Shown here one piece after another: positions 23,011-33,460 of a stretch of DNA of 64,000 bases. The translations under genes and the position numbers were made by a program. This stretch comes from Limnephilus marmoratus (taxonomy: Eukaryota > Arthropoda > Insecta > Trichoptera > Limnephilidae): positions 24,242,627-24,306,626 of the forward strand of contig OU862922.1 in assembly GCA_917880885.1 (NCBI GenBank), read 5' to 3'. The notes under the pieces are model-generated. The model saw nothing but the letters and a program-made list of their open reading frames with translations. It was not told the origin of the DNA and made no database searches. Numbering within the stretch: the first letter of the stretch is position 1; each line of letters begins with the position of its first letter.

Positions 23011-23109
23011 TTTTCAAAAAAACTTTTATAAAAGGAAGTTGATCGCATGTTCATTTGGTTCATTTCGGTTGCAATTTTGTGCCTAATATCATCTTTATTT
23101 GTAAAATGT

Positions 23110-23498
23110 TATGTTTATTTGTTTGTCCCGTTTACGTTTCTCTTTCATTCAATCGATTACGATGAAACTTAATAATGATAAGCTTTGGTGTTATTATATT
23201 AAAATTTTACAATAGCGCGTGTATTTAATTTATTCGAAAAAACGTGTGTATTTCATATAGTTTAGCGACAGAGAGAGAAAGGAGGGAGGGGAGGTGAATC
23301 CGGGAGGGGGGAGAGGAGCGAAGAAGGGGGTAAATTTAATTGCAGCAGGATGTGGCCCGCTCGGTGCATAGGAAAATCTTCCGATTTATTTGTGTACGCA
23401 CCAGACGGAAAAACAAATAAAAATGTGCCTTAATAATAAACAGACTTAAATCACAAGCGCTTTCTTTGAGCGGAATTGCAACGCAACCTGGGTACTAA
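23110..23498 (+). mobile_element. Non-autonomous Helitron 3' part, copy 1
   Basis: Contains CAATCGATTACGATGAAACTT, a G/A-rich tract (23270-23330), GGCCCGCTCGGTGCATAGG, then ACGCACCAGACGGAAAAAC and ends GCAACGCAACCTGGGTACTAA before TT. A CTRR terminus before T is the Helitron rule. The same block order with a cleaner end occurs at 41.30-41.58 kb. The 5' boundary is approximate. Confidence 0.55.
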
Positions 23499-23989
23499 TT
23501 TATAAAAAAATAAATAATAGTAGATAAGGTTGGGTAGATAAATGTTTCACATTGCATGCAAACACCTCGTATATTTTATATTTGAGGATACGTCGTGGAA
23601 ACACAAAAAATGAAGCCATTCAAAATAAAGCAATGCATAAAAAATAATGCTTATTTATTGTGATTTATATGAAAATGAGCAATTATACCTTCGCCTACTC
23701 GCTGTCGTGACTCGCCAGGCATTATTGATCGTACTGTAGGTACGAGTATGTATTTATTACGGTGTATTATTATTACGCGATAAATAAATCAATCAGATAT
23801 TAAATTACACCTGACAATGTGGTACAATCTTTATAATACCATATGATGAAGAAACTAGAGAAAATCTGTTCGTTGGTTATATATAACATGACCAATAGCA
23901 TAGTATGAAGAAGCTGTCTTTGATGATACTAATTATTATAAGCATGAACGGTAAACCATCAATGTTTACTTCAATACTATGCGGGTCTA

Positions 23990-24410
23990 GGTAAATTGAC
24001 CGAATTGCAATTTTTCGAAATCCATTTTTGGAACTCCATTGTTCGAAAACATACTTTTCGAACTTCAATTGACCGAAATACTAGTTTTTCGAATTGATGT
24101 AAGTATGTGTACGGTACGTACAAGAGTATTTTATTATAGGATGGACAATATCAACTAACCTAACATAACCTGACAGTAGTATTTTATTATAGGATGGACA
24201 ATATCAAGTAACCTAACATAACCTGACAGTATCTCGTTAGTCATAAACAAGTGAAATATATATTTTAAAAGCTGATTAACAAATTCGAAAAATATGTCTT
24301 TCGGCCAATAATTGCTGTTCGAAAAATTAGTCTTTCGAAATACTGAAATTCGCACAATTGATTTCGAACAATTGATTTCGAAAAATTGAATTCGAAAAAC
24401 ATGTTTGCTC
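23990..24410. repeat. Two inverted blocks of TTCGAA-containing 15-17-mers
   Basis: The left block (23990-24100) repeats a degenerate unit with TTTTTCGAA and CAATT every 15 or so bases. The right block (24285-24410) does the same on the opposite strand. A 53-bp tandem duplication lies between. The open frames on the minus strand here follow the repeats and are not credible genes. Confidence 0.65.
24125..24230. repeat. 53-bp tandem duplication
   Basis: AGTATTTTATTATAGGATGG through CATAACCTGACAGT occurs at 24125-24177 and again at 24178-24230 with one visible difference (CAACTAACC and CAAGTAACC). Confidence 0.95.
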
Positions 24411-24619
24411 CCATACGATGCGCCCATTTGACCATTTATTTTCAGAGACAATTGAATATTGCAAATGATGAGAATTTTGATTGAACCACGTTGACATGCG
24501 CCATTGAAACCGCCGATTGATAGCTTGACTACGCAATTGACAATCGATCTCTACTGTAATCGAAACAAAAATGATTTTATATTTTCACGGCCGGTATTAT
24601 GGTGATTTGTTTATATTTA

Positions 24620-25315
24620 TATTTTTTTTTTATTTTTTTTTTTTATTAGTAATAGAAGGTACATAAATTACAAATAATTTTTTTACAGTAATTAATTACA
24701 TAGTAGAATATTTGATGTACCCCCATAATTAAGCAAGGCTTGTGTGTATGGGGGGGTGTTATTGTATTGCTTTTTTTATATCATTCAGTTTAAGTTTTCA
24801 GTATAATTTTTGAGGTGAGTTTTAAAATTTTTTATATTGGTATTCATGTTTCTAATTTTTTCTGGTAATGAATTAAAAATTTTTGCTCCGAGATATTTAT
24901 GACTCAATTGTCCAATTTTTTTTTTACATTTTGGAGTGGGAAGTATTGATGTTTGTCTAAGACTTCTGTTATTTTTAAAGGGTGCAACTTGATTTTTAAT
25001 ATTATCTTTATAAATTTGTAATGTTGCATGATAAAAGTATAATGCACTTAATTTTCTGACCTTAAATTGTTTGAATAAAAGTTCTGACGAATATGAGTAG
25101 GGTTTTTTTAAAATTGTTTTTATTATTAGTTTTTGTGATATGTAAATTGTTTGTGTTTGATTTTTATATGTACCGCCCCATCCTATAATGCCGTATTGTA
25201 TAATTGATTGACAGAAAGCGAAGTATGTGGTTCTAAGTAATTTTTCGTTTAAAATATCTCTTAAACATTTAAATATATATGTTAGTTTCCTTATTCTGTT
25301 GTTTTTGGATTATTA
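24620..25315 (-). mobile_element. 5'-truncated LINE of a third family
   Basis: On the minus strand: reverse transcriptase C-terminus (25315-24785), stop, a 3' untranslated region with a hairpin (ACCCCCCCATAC pairing with TATGGGGGTAC, 24759-24718) and an A-rich tail ending near 24620. The hairpin sits in the same place as those of the other LINE families, but its stem sequence is different. Confidence 0.8.
24785..25315 (-). pseudogene. LINE ORF2 C-terminal end (open, 5'-truncated)
   Basis: About 177 codons open without a stop. Readable segments in order: NKIRKLTYIFKCLRDIL, YFAFCQSIIQYGIIGWGG, KLIIKTILKKPYSYSS, LPTPKCKKKIGQLSHKYLG and KIFNSLPEKIRNM, ending TENLN then TGA. The order QSII-YGIIGWGG, KPYSYSSE, and FNSLPEKIR matches the C-terminal third of the ORF2 proteins at 36-38.9 kb and 55.3-55.8 kb. 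The polymerase palm motifs are missing because of 5' truncation. An open frame suggests a fairly recent insertion. Confidence 0.8.
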
Positions 25316-25329
25316 CACCTTTTTGCTCT

Positions 25330-25480
25330 ACCTCCTTCTTTAGCCAACGTTTCTGACAATGTTGCAGTGCCCAATATCAGGCTGATATGTGATGTCACAC
25401 ATCCATCATTAGGGCATGTGTGTGATTTGCAGTGCCCATCATCAGGGCGGATGTGTGATATCAATTATCGATTCTCGCTT
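25330..25480 (-). mobile_element. PLE-2 hammerhead end, degenerate and partly duplicated
   Basis: On the minus strand CTGATAT (25380-25374), a worn stem II and GAAACGTTGGCTAAAGAAGG (from 25353). The conserved GA of CTGANGA is lost. The upstream ATCAGGGC/TGTGTGAT block is repeated three times (near 25385, 25410, 25445), as if the element end was copied several times. Confidence 0.55.
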
Positions 25481-25959
25481 ATCGATGTCTATGTTCATAT
25501 CGAATACAGTTCGATACAATCGTTTTGAAATGTCATCGAAGTGGAATCGATTCTCGCTTATCGATGTCAATATTCATTCGAATGCACAGTCCGATATAAT
25601 CGTTTTAGAACTGTCAGAATTCATTCGTAAACGCAAATCGATTCTAGATCCGAGAGGTTATATTTCAAGATACGTCAAAATATCTCAGATTGTGATAAAG
25701 CGTGTTGATGTTATCATCATCCCGCTTTGTTGTAAATGATGAAATAATACTTTTAGTCAGACGTCACCCCCCACCGGTGTGGGCTGCCCCCCCCCCCCCT
25801 CCCCCAATGACTTTTCAAGAGTTTTCATTTGACACTGTTCTGAGTTGTCATGGAACCATTTATATAACGTTATTTATTTATAGAACAGCGCTCTTGAGGC
25901 GATTTTTCGCAAAAACAGCGCTATATAAGTTGTCCAAATTTATCATTATCATTATCACA

Positions 25960-26030
25960 CATATGCCCTGATGATTAACACTGCAACGCTGTCCGAAACG
26001 TTTGAGTTTCTGCGGACGTCCACAAAGCAA
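25960..26030 (+). ncRNA. Hammerhead-like motif, PLE-2, weakened stem II
   Basis: CTGATGA (25968-25974), then TTAACACTGCAACGCTGTCC, GAAACGTT (25995-26002). Core boxes are intact and GTT stands at the cleavage site. Stem II has two mismatches against the GGACA/TGTCC of the best copies, so activity is doubtful. Confidence 0.5.
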
Positions 26031-26039
26031 CTACGCAAA

Positions 26040-26150
26040 AAAACTAGCAAATACGCCTGTCGCGACACAGCTATATCCTAGTGAGATAAGCATCGCAAAA
26101 CCTAATGTAAACATACTGTAAATAGATAAATAAATAAAATTAAAAAAACT
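26040..26150 (+). mobile_element. LINE 3' end fragment
   Basis: Holds ACAGCTATATCCTAGTGAGATA, the loop core shared by the LINE 3' hairpins here, followed by ATAGATAAATAAATAAAATTAAA as tail. No coding part remains. Confidence 0.5.
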
Positions 26151-26426
26151 GGGGCGAAAATATTGACGCGTGGCACTTAAATAAAAATGTCGACCACACG
26201 GCGCTTTTGATGTGATTTATCACAAAAAACGGCGCTCTACAAATTGTCAAATATATCCACAAAAGACAAACAACCAAATGTCGCCAAGTTCTAACTCCCA
26301 ATGCCTTTTTTTTAAATGTGGTGGTACAATTTTCATTCTATATTCTACACCCTGAGGTAGATTGGTAGATGGTAAGATTAATGGTGCAAAAATGTGTGAC
26401 CATTATCTTGTTATCCTGTCCTCTAA

Positions 26427-26515
26427 GGGGGCATACATTAATTATGTGAGCTCCCAAGGGGGGAGGAGGGGGTCTAGATTGGAAGAAAAACTGCTCACGT
26501 AATTAATGTATGCCA
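26427..26515. mobile_element. Short inverted-repeat element (MITE-like)
   Basis: GGGGCATACATTAATTATGT at the left end is mirrored by ACGTAATTAATGTATGCC at the right, with a G-rich centre of about 45 bases. Target duplication cannot be decided (CTAA or TA). Confidence 0.5.
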
Positions 26516-26637
26516 CCTAACCGGAGAACTAGTATTTCGCGGAGGAAAGCGAAGCAAAGAAATTTGATGGGGCAGTAGACAATTACCTCCCAAAATATTA
26601 TTATCTCGAGACGTTTCAGAAAGCGCAGATTGATGAG

Positions 26638-27087
26638 ATTTTTTTTACATTAGCTCCACACAGGAGGCCCTTAGGAAAATAATTCCCCTCGAGGCTTATA
26701 TTATCTTATGGGATGCAGCGTGAAGGGTCTTTTTCGGAAAGGAAGGAGAGGAAGTTCTCTAAAGGAAAAGGGTATTAGAGGTGGATAGAAATCTGGGGGT
26801 CAGTGTGTCCAGGACCTAGGGATCCCATCCCTCCCACTGCGGTGCAAGGCGATGTTCGGATAGAATGGCTGGAGAAGTCAAAGGGACTCCCTAAACCATT
26901 CTCTCCCGATCCAGCCTCCCGAAGCAGCTGGTGGCCATTCACCGCCAAGACCCGAACAAACCTCACCACGGACACCCCTGCTAAGTCACCAAACGCAGTG
27001 AACCACTTGGGGTGACCTATGGCAGAGGTGTTGGTTATCCAACAAATGGTTCCCGGGGCAGCGGTACCCATACCCGCCTCCCAAATT
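26638..27087 (-). repeat. F1 SINE-like repeat, copy e
   Basis: Near full length on the minus strand: poly-T at 26639, 3' stem-loop, middle, and 5' end GGGAGGCGGGTATGGGTACC. This is one of the most complete copies and useful as a reference for the family. Confidence 0.85.
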
Positions 27088-27345
27088 AATTAAGAGGTTA
27101 CCGGTGTCCAAAATAAATTATTCGTTAAATCGAATGATTCTTTTCATTGTTAACCTTAGAAAACGTTACATTTTCAATATCAGTCGAAATAAAATTCAAA
27201 ATTTTAGTACGCGTATCAAATTTTGAGAAAACCCTCTCACATATGAATCGATTAAATGTTGCATTGGACTCGATAAAAATACAGTTTCTTTTGGATAGCA
27301 AGTCAGATACCCAGTGTTTAATAAAATAAGAATATAAACTTATTT

Positions 27346-27808
27346 TGGGAGGCGGTTATGCCGTTATGGCCGCTCCGGGAACCAATTATTGGAAAACCAA
27401 CACTTCTGTAATAGGTCGCACTAAGTGGTTTGCTGCATTTGGTGACTTAGCAGGGGTGCCTGGGTTCATGGAGTGAGGTTTGTCAAGGTATTGGCGGCCG
27501 ATGTGTCTGCCCATCTGCTGCGTGGCAGGTCGGATCGAGAGAGACTGGTTGAGGAGATCTTTTGACCTCTCCAGCCAGACACCGCAGTTGAAAGTATGGA
27601 TTCATACGTCTGTCACTCCTAGACACACTGACCCCCAGATTTCTACCCACCCTCAACTCCAGAACCTTCCTATTTCCTTCAAAGTTCCTTCCTAGAACTT
27701 CCTCTTCTTACTTTCCTTAAAAAAACGCTCCACACACCATCCCCTAAGCTGACACTGGCCCTGAAGAAAATTATTTCTGTCAGGGCCTCTTGTGTGGAGT
27801 TGATGTAG
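27346..27808 (+). repeat. F1 SINE-like repeat, copy f
   Basis: Starts TTGGGAGGCGGTTATG and ends GTGTGGAGTTGATG. The 3' stem-loop (CTCCACACACC and TTGTGTGGAG; GGCCCTGA and TCAGGGCC) is preserved. Frames such as 27480-27695 lie entirely within the repeat. Confidence 0.85.
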
Positions 27809-29412
27809 AAAGATGTAGCTAATGTAAAAGTAATGTTGCTTAACATAAAGCTAATGCAGCTAAAGAGAAAAGTTCGTGGTGACCGATTGTTGTATTGGAT
27901 CCTCCACAGTTATTAACCCGAGTCATCAAATATCAAAGCCCACGGCAATCGGAATATTTCGATGGAATTATCCCCCGATTATCCTTCCATTAGATAACAT
28001 AATATTATTATTACCGGCGGGCGTAAGAGAGAACTCAATAAGAAAATATTTTTAGAAAAATTCTAGGAATTTTTATAGGGTTCTTGCCATCAGCACCTTA
28101 TGGCTTATTTATGTACGGAATGTCTCGTAATTTGCTGCATTAAAAGGTATTTTTCCAGCCAACGCAACCCATTAAATAATAGGTCTGGTAGGTACATAAT
28201 ATATTATCACATCTTGGTTCAATTGTGTACTCCACCCACATAAGTTATTAATGCAAGAACTTGTATGCTTAAGTTCCACTTGGCTTCTAACAAACTCATT
28301 TACGGATGTATTGGTCATTAGAAAATTTTAGATAGGATACCTAAACACAAAATATACACACTTTGGTTAATTCCATGACGTCCTCCGAAACGCAGTGATC
28401 CACACATTTGCAGTTATTTCTGAGTCAAGAGGATGTGAGTTCAGGGCAGAAACAAGGATAGGTATTTCAAGATTTTCGTACGGCAGCCACATTTTTATCA
28501 ATATTTCACAAAGAACAACGGTAAGACGGGCGGATTTCTCAAACCGGAACAGCGTTCCGGTTTTCTGCGGTGAATCCTTGCACTGGTTGCATACCTCATG
28601 CACACAGGTAGTCAGTAGTTAGAAGGCAGTTAGTAGATGGGTAAGTAAGAAGTGGGTTCCTGACTAGTCGTCGGTGATATCACACACGTGACAGTGAACA
28701 AGCTAGCCGAGGTGTCCGCGCAATAAATGGAAGGACGGACGGGTGCGGTGGTGCGCAGTAGCCGCATCGGGATTCTGCTCACGCCCGCAAATCCTAGATA
28801 CGCAATTGGATACTTGACAAGTTTTTGTCCTGTTCCATCAATCTCCGGAGCTCCTGCCTTGTCCACTGCCCGCTGTGAACCACCCATAGCCCGCACCATC
28901 ACAGAAGGCGATGCCTTCTAAAAACCGCCATCGGACGGTTCTGAGAACTAACACTTACATAAATAATTATTTAGTTAATTGTTGCACCTATCTAAAACAT
29001 TTTTTGTGCACATTTATTATCTGTTCTTTCTGTATTGTGGATTAAAATAATTATGAGGCAGCACTCATGCATCTCCATCTGAATATGTACAGGGTGTTTG
29101 GAGTAAAAAATGTGAATGAAATTTTAGACTCCGATGACACTTTTGATGTTTTTTTTAACCCAAAACATAAAAAAGTAGATAATCGACTTTTAGGGTCGGT
29201 AGGGGTGAGGTGTTGTGATTACTAGTGACGAGTCACTCAGACGAGTAATCCTCCAAAAATCACTGGGACCAAAATTTCGGTTACTTTTCTTTTCTCCAAA
29301 TGTCAGGAATTACTGGTTAAAGTAAGTGAAGTACGTCGCTTCACACCCGTGTAACGAAATAGTTATATGTGCTCATAACATAACACTAACTTCAAACAGT
29401 TTTTTTCAATTT
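27809..29412. other. Stretch with possible unique DNA, no supported gene
   Basis: Less repetitive than its surroundings. Region 28367-28921 is moderately GC-rich with overlapping open frames on both strands (minus 28367-28603 begins MHEVCNQCKDSPQ; minus 28630-28902 begins MMVRAMGGSQRAVD). I recognise neither, and a CCGGAACAGCGTTCCGG hairpin lies at 28540-28562. It may hold an exon or an old element. Confidence 0.3.
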
Positions 29413-29727
29413 GGGAGGCGGGAATGGGTACCGCCGCCTCGGGAACCTTTATTGGATAACCAAAACTTCTGCCACAGGTCACTCCAAGTGGTTTAGCAGG
29501 GGTTCCCGTGTTCATGGGGTGAGATTTGTCTGGGTCTTGGAGGCGGATGACCAGGACACACTGAACCCCGGTTTCCGACCCACCCCTTAAACCCTTTTCC
29601 TTCCCAGAACTCTCCTCTCCTTCCTTACCTTAAAAAACCCTCCACACAGCATCCCCAAAGATGACATAGGCCCCGAGGGAAATTATTTTCCTCAGGGCCT
29701 CCTGTGTGGAGCTCATGTAAAAAAAAT
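29413..29727 (+). repeat. F1 SINE-like repeat, copy g (shortened middle)
   Basis: GGGAGGCGGGAATGGGTACC to GGAGCTCATGTAAAAAAAA. It lacks about 130 bases of the middle (the GGATCGG to CACTCC part), joined at GCGGATGACC. Copy j at 54.7 kb has the same internal deletion, so g and j form a subfamily. Confidence 0.85.
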
Positions 29728-30071
29728 CAATGGATTTGTGGATTCCTAATTACAGATTTACAAATAAATAGATCAAAGAACCTTATGGAATGCAATGTCC
29801 TAAAAATTATGAACTAATTTTTAGTAGGAGAGAAATGAATGCTGAAAAAATAGTCAATCTGGTGGTAATAACTCCTGTTCTTTTTTAGTGGAGTGCAAAC
29901 TTACAACCTACAACAGTTAAAGAATTGGTTCAGATCGTGATCGGATGTAAGAGAACCGTAGAATCAACAACCCCAACAGCGTAATGGTTTTCACACATTT
30001 GATTTTGAGTCTGCTAATTGCGTCGACTTTCTCATCCTATTCTTAATGTATGGGCATAACAAATGCAAAGC

Positions 30072-30200
30072 TTTTTTTTAATTAACTTCACACAGGAGGC
30101 CTTCCAGAAAACAATTTCCCTCGGGGCCTATGTCACCTTTGGGAATGCTAAGTGGGAATCTTTTCGTGGAAAGGAAGGGAGTGAACTTAGGCCTTGAAGA
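30072..30200 (-). repeat. F1 SINE-like repeat, copy h (3' fragment)
   Basis: Only the poly-A, the 3' stem-loop and about 40 further bases remain on the minus strand. Such 5' truncation is expected of target-primed reverse transcription. Confidence 0.75.
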
Positions 30201-30352
30201 TACCCGTGGTGTAGGAAGGAGGAAACACTGCCAACCTTGCACGAATAGCTGTGAAAATTAAGATTTTAGTTCACAAAATTAAGATTTAAGCTCACAAACG
30301 AGAATATTATATAATGAATAAAAAATCACTTTGTTTAAACCACTATTTTTAA

Positions 30353-30403
30353 AACAAATCAACATGTTTCGACAACAATGTTGTCTTCATCAGGATATGT
30401 TAC
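30353..30403 (-). ncRNA. Hammerhead-like motif, PLE-3, left arm
   Basis: Mirror of the right-arm motif: CTGATGA at 30393-30387, stem II GACAAC/GTTGTC, GAAACATGTT ending at 30361. The core is intact. Confidence 0.6.
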
Positions 30404-30417
30404 TATATGTTATTATA

Positions 30418-30468
30418 GTAACATATCCTGATGAAGACAACATTGTTGTCGAAACATGTTGATTTGTT
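30418..30468 (+). ncRNA. Hammerhead-like motif, PLE-3, right arm (intact core)
   Basis: CTGATGA (30428-30434), one unpaired A, stem II GACAAC/GTTGTC, GAAA (30451-30454), palindromic stem III CATG, then GTT with predicted cleavage after 30460. Stem I pairs ATC with GAT. Type I hammerheads with a palindromic short stem III are known to work as dimers. The unpaired A between CTGATGA and stem II is unusual and could weaken activity. Confidence 0.65.
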
Positions 30469-30556
30469 TTAAAAATAGTGGTTTAAACAAAGTGATTTTT
30501 TATTCATTATATGAAAAATGATACCACAAAGTTATTTTGCAAAGTTCGAAGGAGAA

Positions 30557-31491
30557 TATTATAATTTGAAATTAAACACTTTTGTACTTTCTTCCACTAA
30601 TTTTTATTTCATCAGGACCGGTTTCATCCTATTACGGACATTTTCAGACTGGTAGTTGAAATTCTTATGCTACGGTATTTATACACTCTTAGGCAGGGGT
30701 ACACAACATTGTCTCTATATAATGAATATTTCTATTTTGTTAATTTTAAGGTATTATAAGTTATTTTGTTAATTTTAGGTACATACAGGTAATTATAAAG
30801 TTTATTATTAAAATTATGAATGATGTTACATATTAAATAGATAATTTTACTTCAAATGAATATACATGAATTTATATAATTTAAAAGGTTTGTGGTTACT
30901 GATATTTTATTTTAGTAATGTTGGGTTATTCCCTCCTTGTTGCTTAGGGCTTAATTGACAAATATTGATGCACTATGGTATTTATTATTATTAGGATTCT
31001 CCATGTATTTGGGTTATTACATTTTTAAATTACATACTTAAATTACCCCACTGCTCTCCGAAGTAAAAACAGTAGTGCATCAATATTTGTCAATTAAGCC
31101 CTAAGCAACAAGGAGGGAATAACCCAACATTACTAAAATAAAATATCAGTAACCACAAACCTTTTAAATTATATAAATTCATGTATATTCATTTGAAGTA
31201 AAATTATCTATTTAATATGTAACATCATTCATAATTTTAATAATAAACTTTATAATTACCTGTATGTACCTAAAATTAACAAAATAACTTATAATACCTT
31301 AAAATTAACAAAATAGAAATATTCATTATATAGAGACAATGTTGTGTACCCCTGCCTAAGAGTGTATAAATACCGTAGCATAAGAATTTCAACTACCAGT
31401 CTGAAAATGTCCGTAATAGGATGAAACCGGTCCTGATGAAATAAAAATTAGTGGAAGAAAGTACAAAAGTGTTTAATTTCAAATTATAATA
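30557..31491. mobile_element. 419-bp inverted repeat with 97-bp spacer (PLE-4 ends)
   Basis: The left arm 30557-30975 and right arm 31073-31491 are reverse complements with no indel that I can see (paired positions sum to 62048 at both ends). Each arm holds, from outside in, GAAATTAAACACTTTTGTAC, a hammerhead-like relic (GAAACCGGTC with CTGAAAA), a TATAAATAC box and GGGTTATTCCCTCC. The spacer includes GGGTTATTAC. Related single-copy sequence lies at 56.38 kb upstream of a Penelope endonuclease relic, so this looks like a Penelope-derived inverted pair or a fold-back element. Confidence 0.85.
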
Positions 31492-32494
31492 CAATGGAAT
31501 TCCACCACGAATTATCAGTGCAAAAACTAGACTCATTAAAACGAGAATATGTTATTGTTACTATTATGTGCATAACATTCATATTGGATAGTATGTGATC
31601 TTTGTGCAATGGTAGTATTAGCAGGGCATTAGACATATTTGCAAAAAAGGGATGACTACGCATTGAAAACCAAAACTATACTGGGGATCAAGATTAGGAT
31701 TTTAATAAGTTAAATTAGTCGGTTATAACGGAGTTAAATAAATCGGTTAGTAGCTAAGTGGGCAAACGCATTTCAGTACAATTTCTTTGCTAGCTTAGTC
31801 CTTCATCATTGCACTCGCAACATTTCCGCTTTTAATGATGGTATTAGCAGAAGAAATTCAAACATTGTGAGGTTATTCGATGATAATAGCACCACTAAAC
31901 TATGTAGAGGGCATGCATGAAACACTGTATTTACAATGGAAATATTAAACAACGATTGTCTAAATTAAAAGTATGTGAATAGGTTTTTTTGTTTGATTTC
32001 GGTCTTTTGCGTGGTTACCATCAGTTTATAGCAAATGCTGTGGTAAAATAATAAACTTTACTGCCAAAACACTTTGCAAGTAATATTTTAACGATAATAA
32101 GGCCCCTATGGTTCGCACCGAGATATTGTGGTTTTCGTATACAATGGAAACAAAGACAAGCACCTAAGCATAAAGCTACCGTACAGAGCTTTTTTGCAGC
32201 AAATAACAGCTTGTCTGCCGGCTCCTCGTGTTTAAGCTATCGATGGAGGCCATTGTTACGATTGAAGCAACAAAAAATGCAAAATATCTGTCATGCAAAT
32301 CAATAAAAATAAAACGGCAAATTAAATTTTTAACAGATGGCTTACAAAGGGTTTATTAAAGAAAAGAAATCAATATTTTTATTATTATTTAAATAAAAAC
32401 ACATATTATGTATTGAGGTTGTCGACAGCAGGTAGGAGGGACCAAATCTTTTCTTTGTAAATGTAGACACGGACTGTAATGGCAAAAATACAAA
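31492..32494. other. AT-rich stretch, nothing assigned
   Basis: No supported coding region or repeat boundary. The stretch 32100-32270 is less AT-rich but has no open frame worth calling. Confidence 0.3.
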
Positions 32495-32580
32495 AAAATC
32501 AGAGTATGCAATTCACACGCGGTAGAAGTGAATCCATCAGAAAACTAAAGTAGATAAGAGTGGGGAGACTACAAAGCACT
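32495..32580 (-). repeat. Unclassified repeat, copy 2
   Basis: Reverse complement matches 6600-6682 (CCGCGTGTGAATTGCA, TTTAGTTTTCTGAT). Read on the minus strand it begins with an AGTGCTTTGTAG-CT block. Confidence 0.5.
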
Positions 32581-32919
32581 TTTTTTATCAATGTGAAGAT
32601 GATTTTTTCCTTATTTTTATCGTAGAATTCCAGTGCACCTTTTCCTATACATTTGGTCATTTTATTAGTGTTTGTGTTTTCTTCTTCGGAATCGCTTTAT
32701 TTTGTGTTTTCGTTTGTCTGTTCATTTTGGACTGGTTTAAAGATTGGATTTTGATTTTAAATTTTTTTTTTAGGATTTCGTAGGTTTCGATTATTGGTCC
32801 GCTAAATGTCTGCAGAGGTTCGTCAGGCGCTTTATACCATTACACCAAAGGAGACTTGTGTGGGACTGAGGACATATAACATTATATTGGAACCGAGTAC
32901 CCGTGATTTAAATAAATTT

Positions 32920-33060
32920 TACATCTGCCCTGATGATGGACACTGTAACGCTGTCCGAAACGTTGGCTAAAGAAGGAGTTTGCGCAACACGGCATAACAC
33001 CCCAAAAACAAATAACGAAAATAGTTTTGGCCGTGATTAGTGTGATGAAAATTGCAAGAT
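32920..33060 (+). ncRNA. Hammerhead-like motif, PLE-2, intact core, with 3' flank
   Basis: CTGATGA (32930-32936), unpaired T, stem II GGACA/TGTCC around a CTGTAACGC loop, GAAA (32957-32960), stem III CG, GTT with predicted cleavage after 32964. Stem I pairs GCC before the core with GGC after the site. The 3' flank (CGCAACACGGCATAACACC, CAAATAACGAAAATA) is the PLE-2 element end also seen at 5.2 and 58.8 kb. This is one of the two best copies of the family. Confidence 0.7.
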
Positions 33061-33065
33061 GTAAC

Positions 33066-33460
33066 TTTTTTTAAATTAGCTCCACATACACGCACCCTAG
33101 TAAAAAAAATCCCTCAGGGCCTATATCATCTTTGGGGATGCTGTGTGGAAGGTAATTTCTATTGAAAGGAAGGAGAGGTAGTTCTGGGAAAGAAAAGGGT
33201 AAGAGGTGTGGGTAAGAATCAGGGATCGGACGGAGGAGTGACGGATTTATGAATCCGTCCCTCCGGCAAAGTGATGGGTCAAGAGAGTCCGACTGGAGAG
33301 TTCAAAAGATATCTGAATCAGTCTCTCCAGATCCGGTCCGCCACGCAGTAGATGGGCAAACGCATTCGCCGCCAAGACTTAGACAAACCTCGCCCCATGA
33401 ATCCGGATATTACTTGGTTGACCTATGGCAGGGGTGTTAGTTAATCACTAAATACTAAAT
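33066..33460 (-). repeat. F1 SINE-like repeat, copy i
   Basis: Minus-strand copy from poly-T at 33066 to GATTAACTAACACCCC. The extreme 5' GC-rich block is missing. The frame at 33249-33440 lies entirely inside the repeat. Confidence 0.8.

Larger units (their letters stand above)
25882..26253. repeat. Pair of related hairpin-bearing repeats
   Basis: Units at 25882-25941 and 26198-26253 share GCGCT, a short hairpin, AAAAAC, GGCGCT or AGCGCT, and TTGTC. The hairpin is GCGATTTTTCGC in the first and GTGATTTATCAC in the second, so the stem changes on both sides together. Confidence 0.5.
30309..30512. repeat. Perfect palindrome, 99-bp arms, 6-bp loop, with hammerhead motifs
   Basis: The left arm (30309-30407) is mirrored base for base by the right arm (30414-30512) around TGTTAT. 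Each arm ends outward in TTTTTTATTCATTATAT and carries one hammerhead-like motif near the centre. The arms include GTTTAAAC. Such a sequence can form a cruciform in DNA or a long hairpin in RNA. Confidence 0.95.

Noticed and set aside
26775..27071. Open frames inside F1 copies (also 4849-5085 and 54737-55054)
   Set aside because: Frames differ among copies, and no shared peptide is maintained in a way that suggests coding.
30557..31491. Terminal inverted repeats of a classical DNA transposon
   Set aside because: There is no target duplication and no transposase, and the arms carry Penelope-type hammerhead relics, so a Penelope-derived inverted pair fits better.
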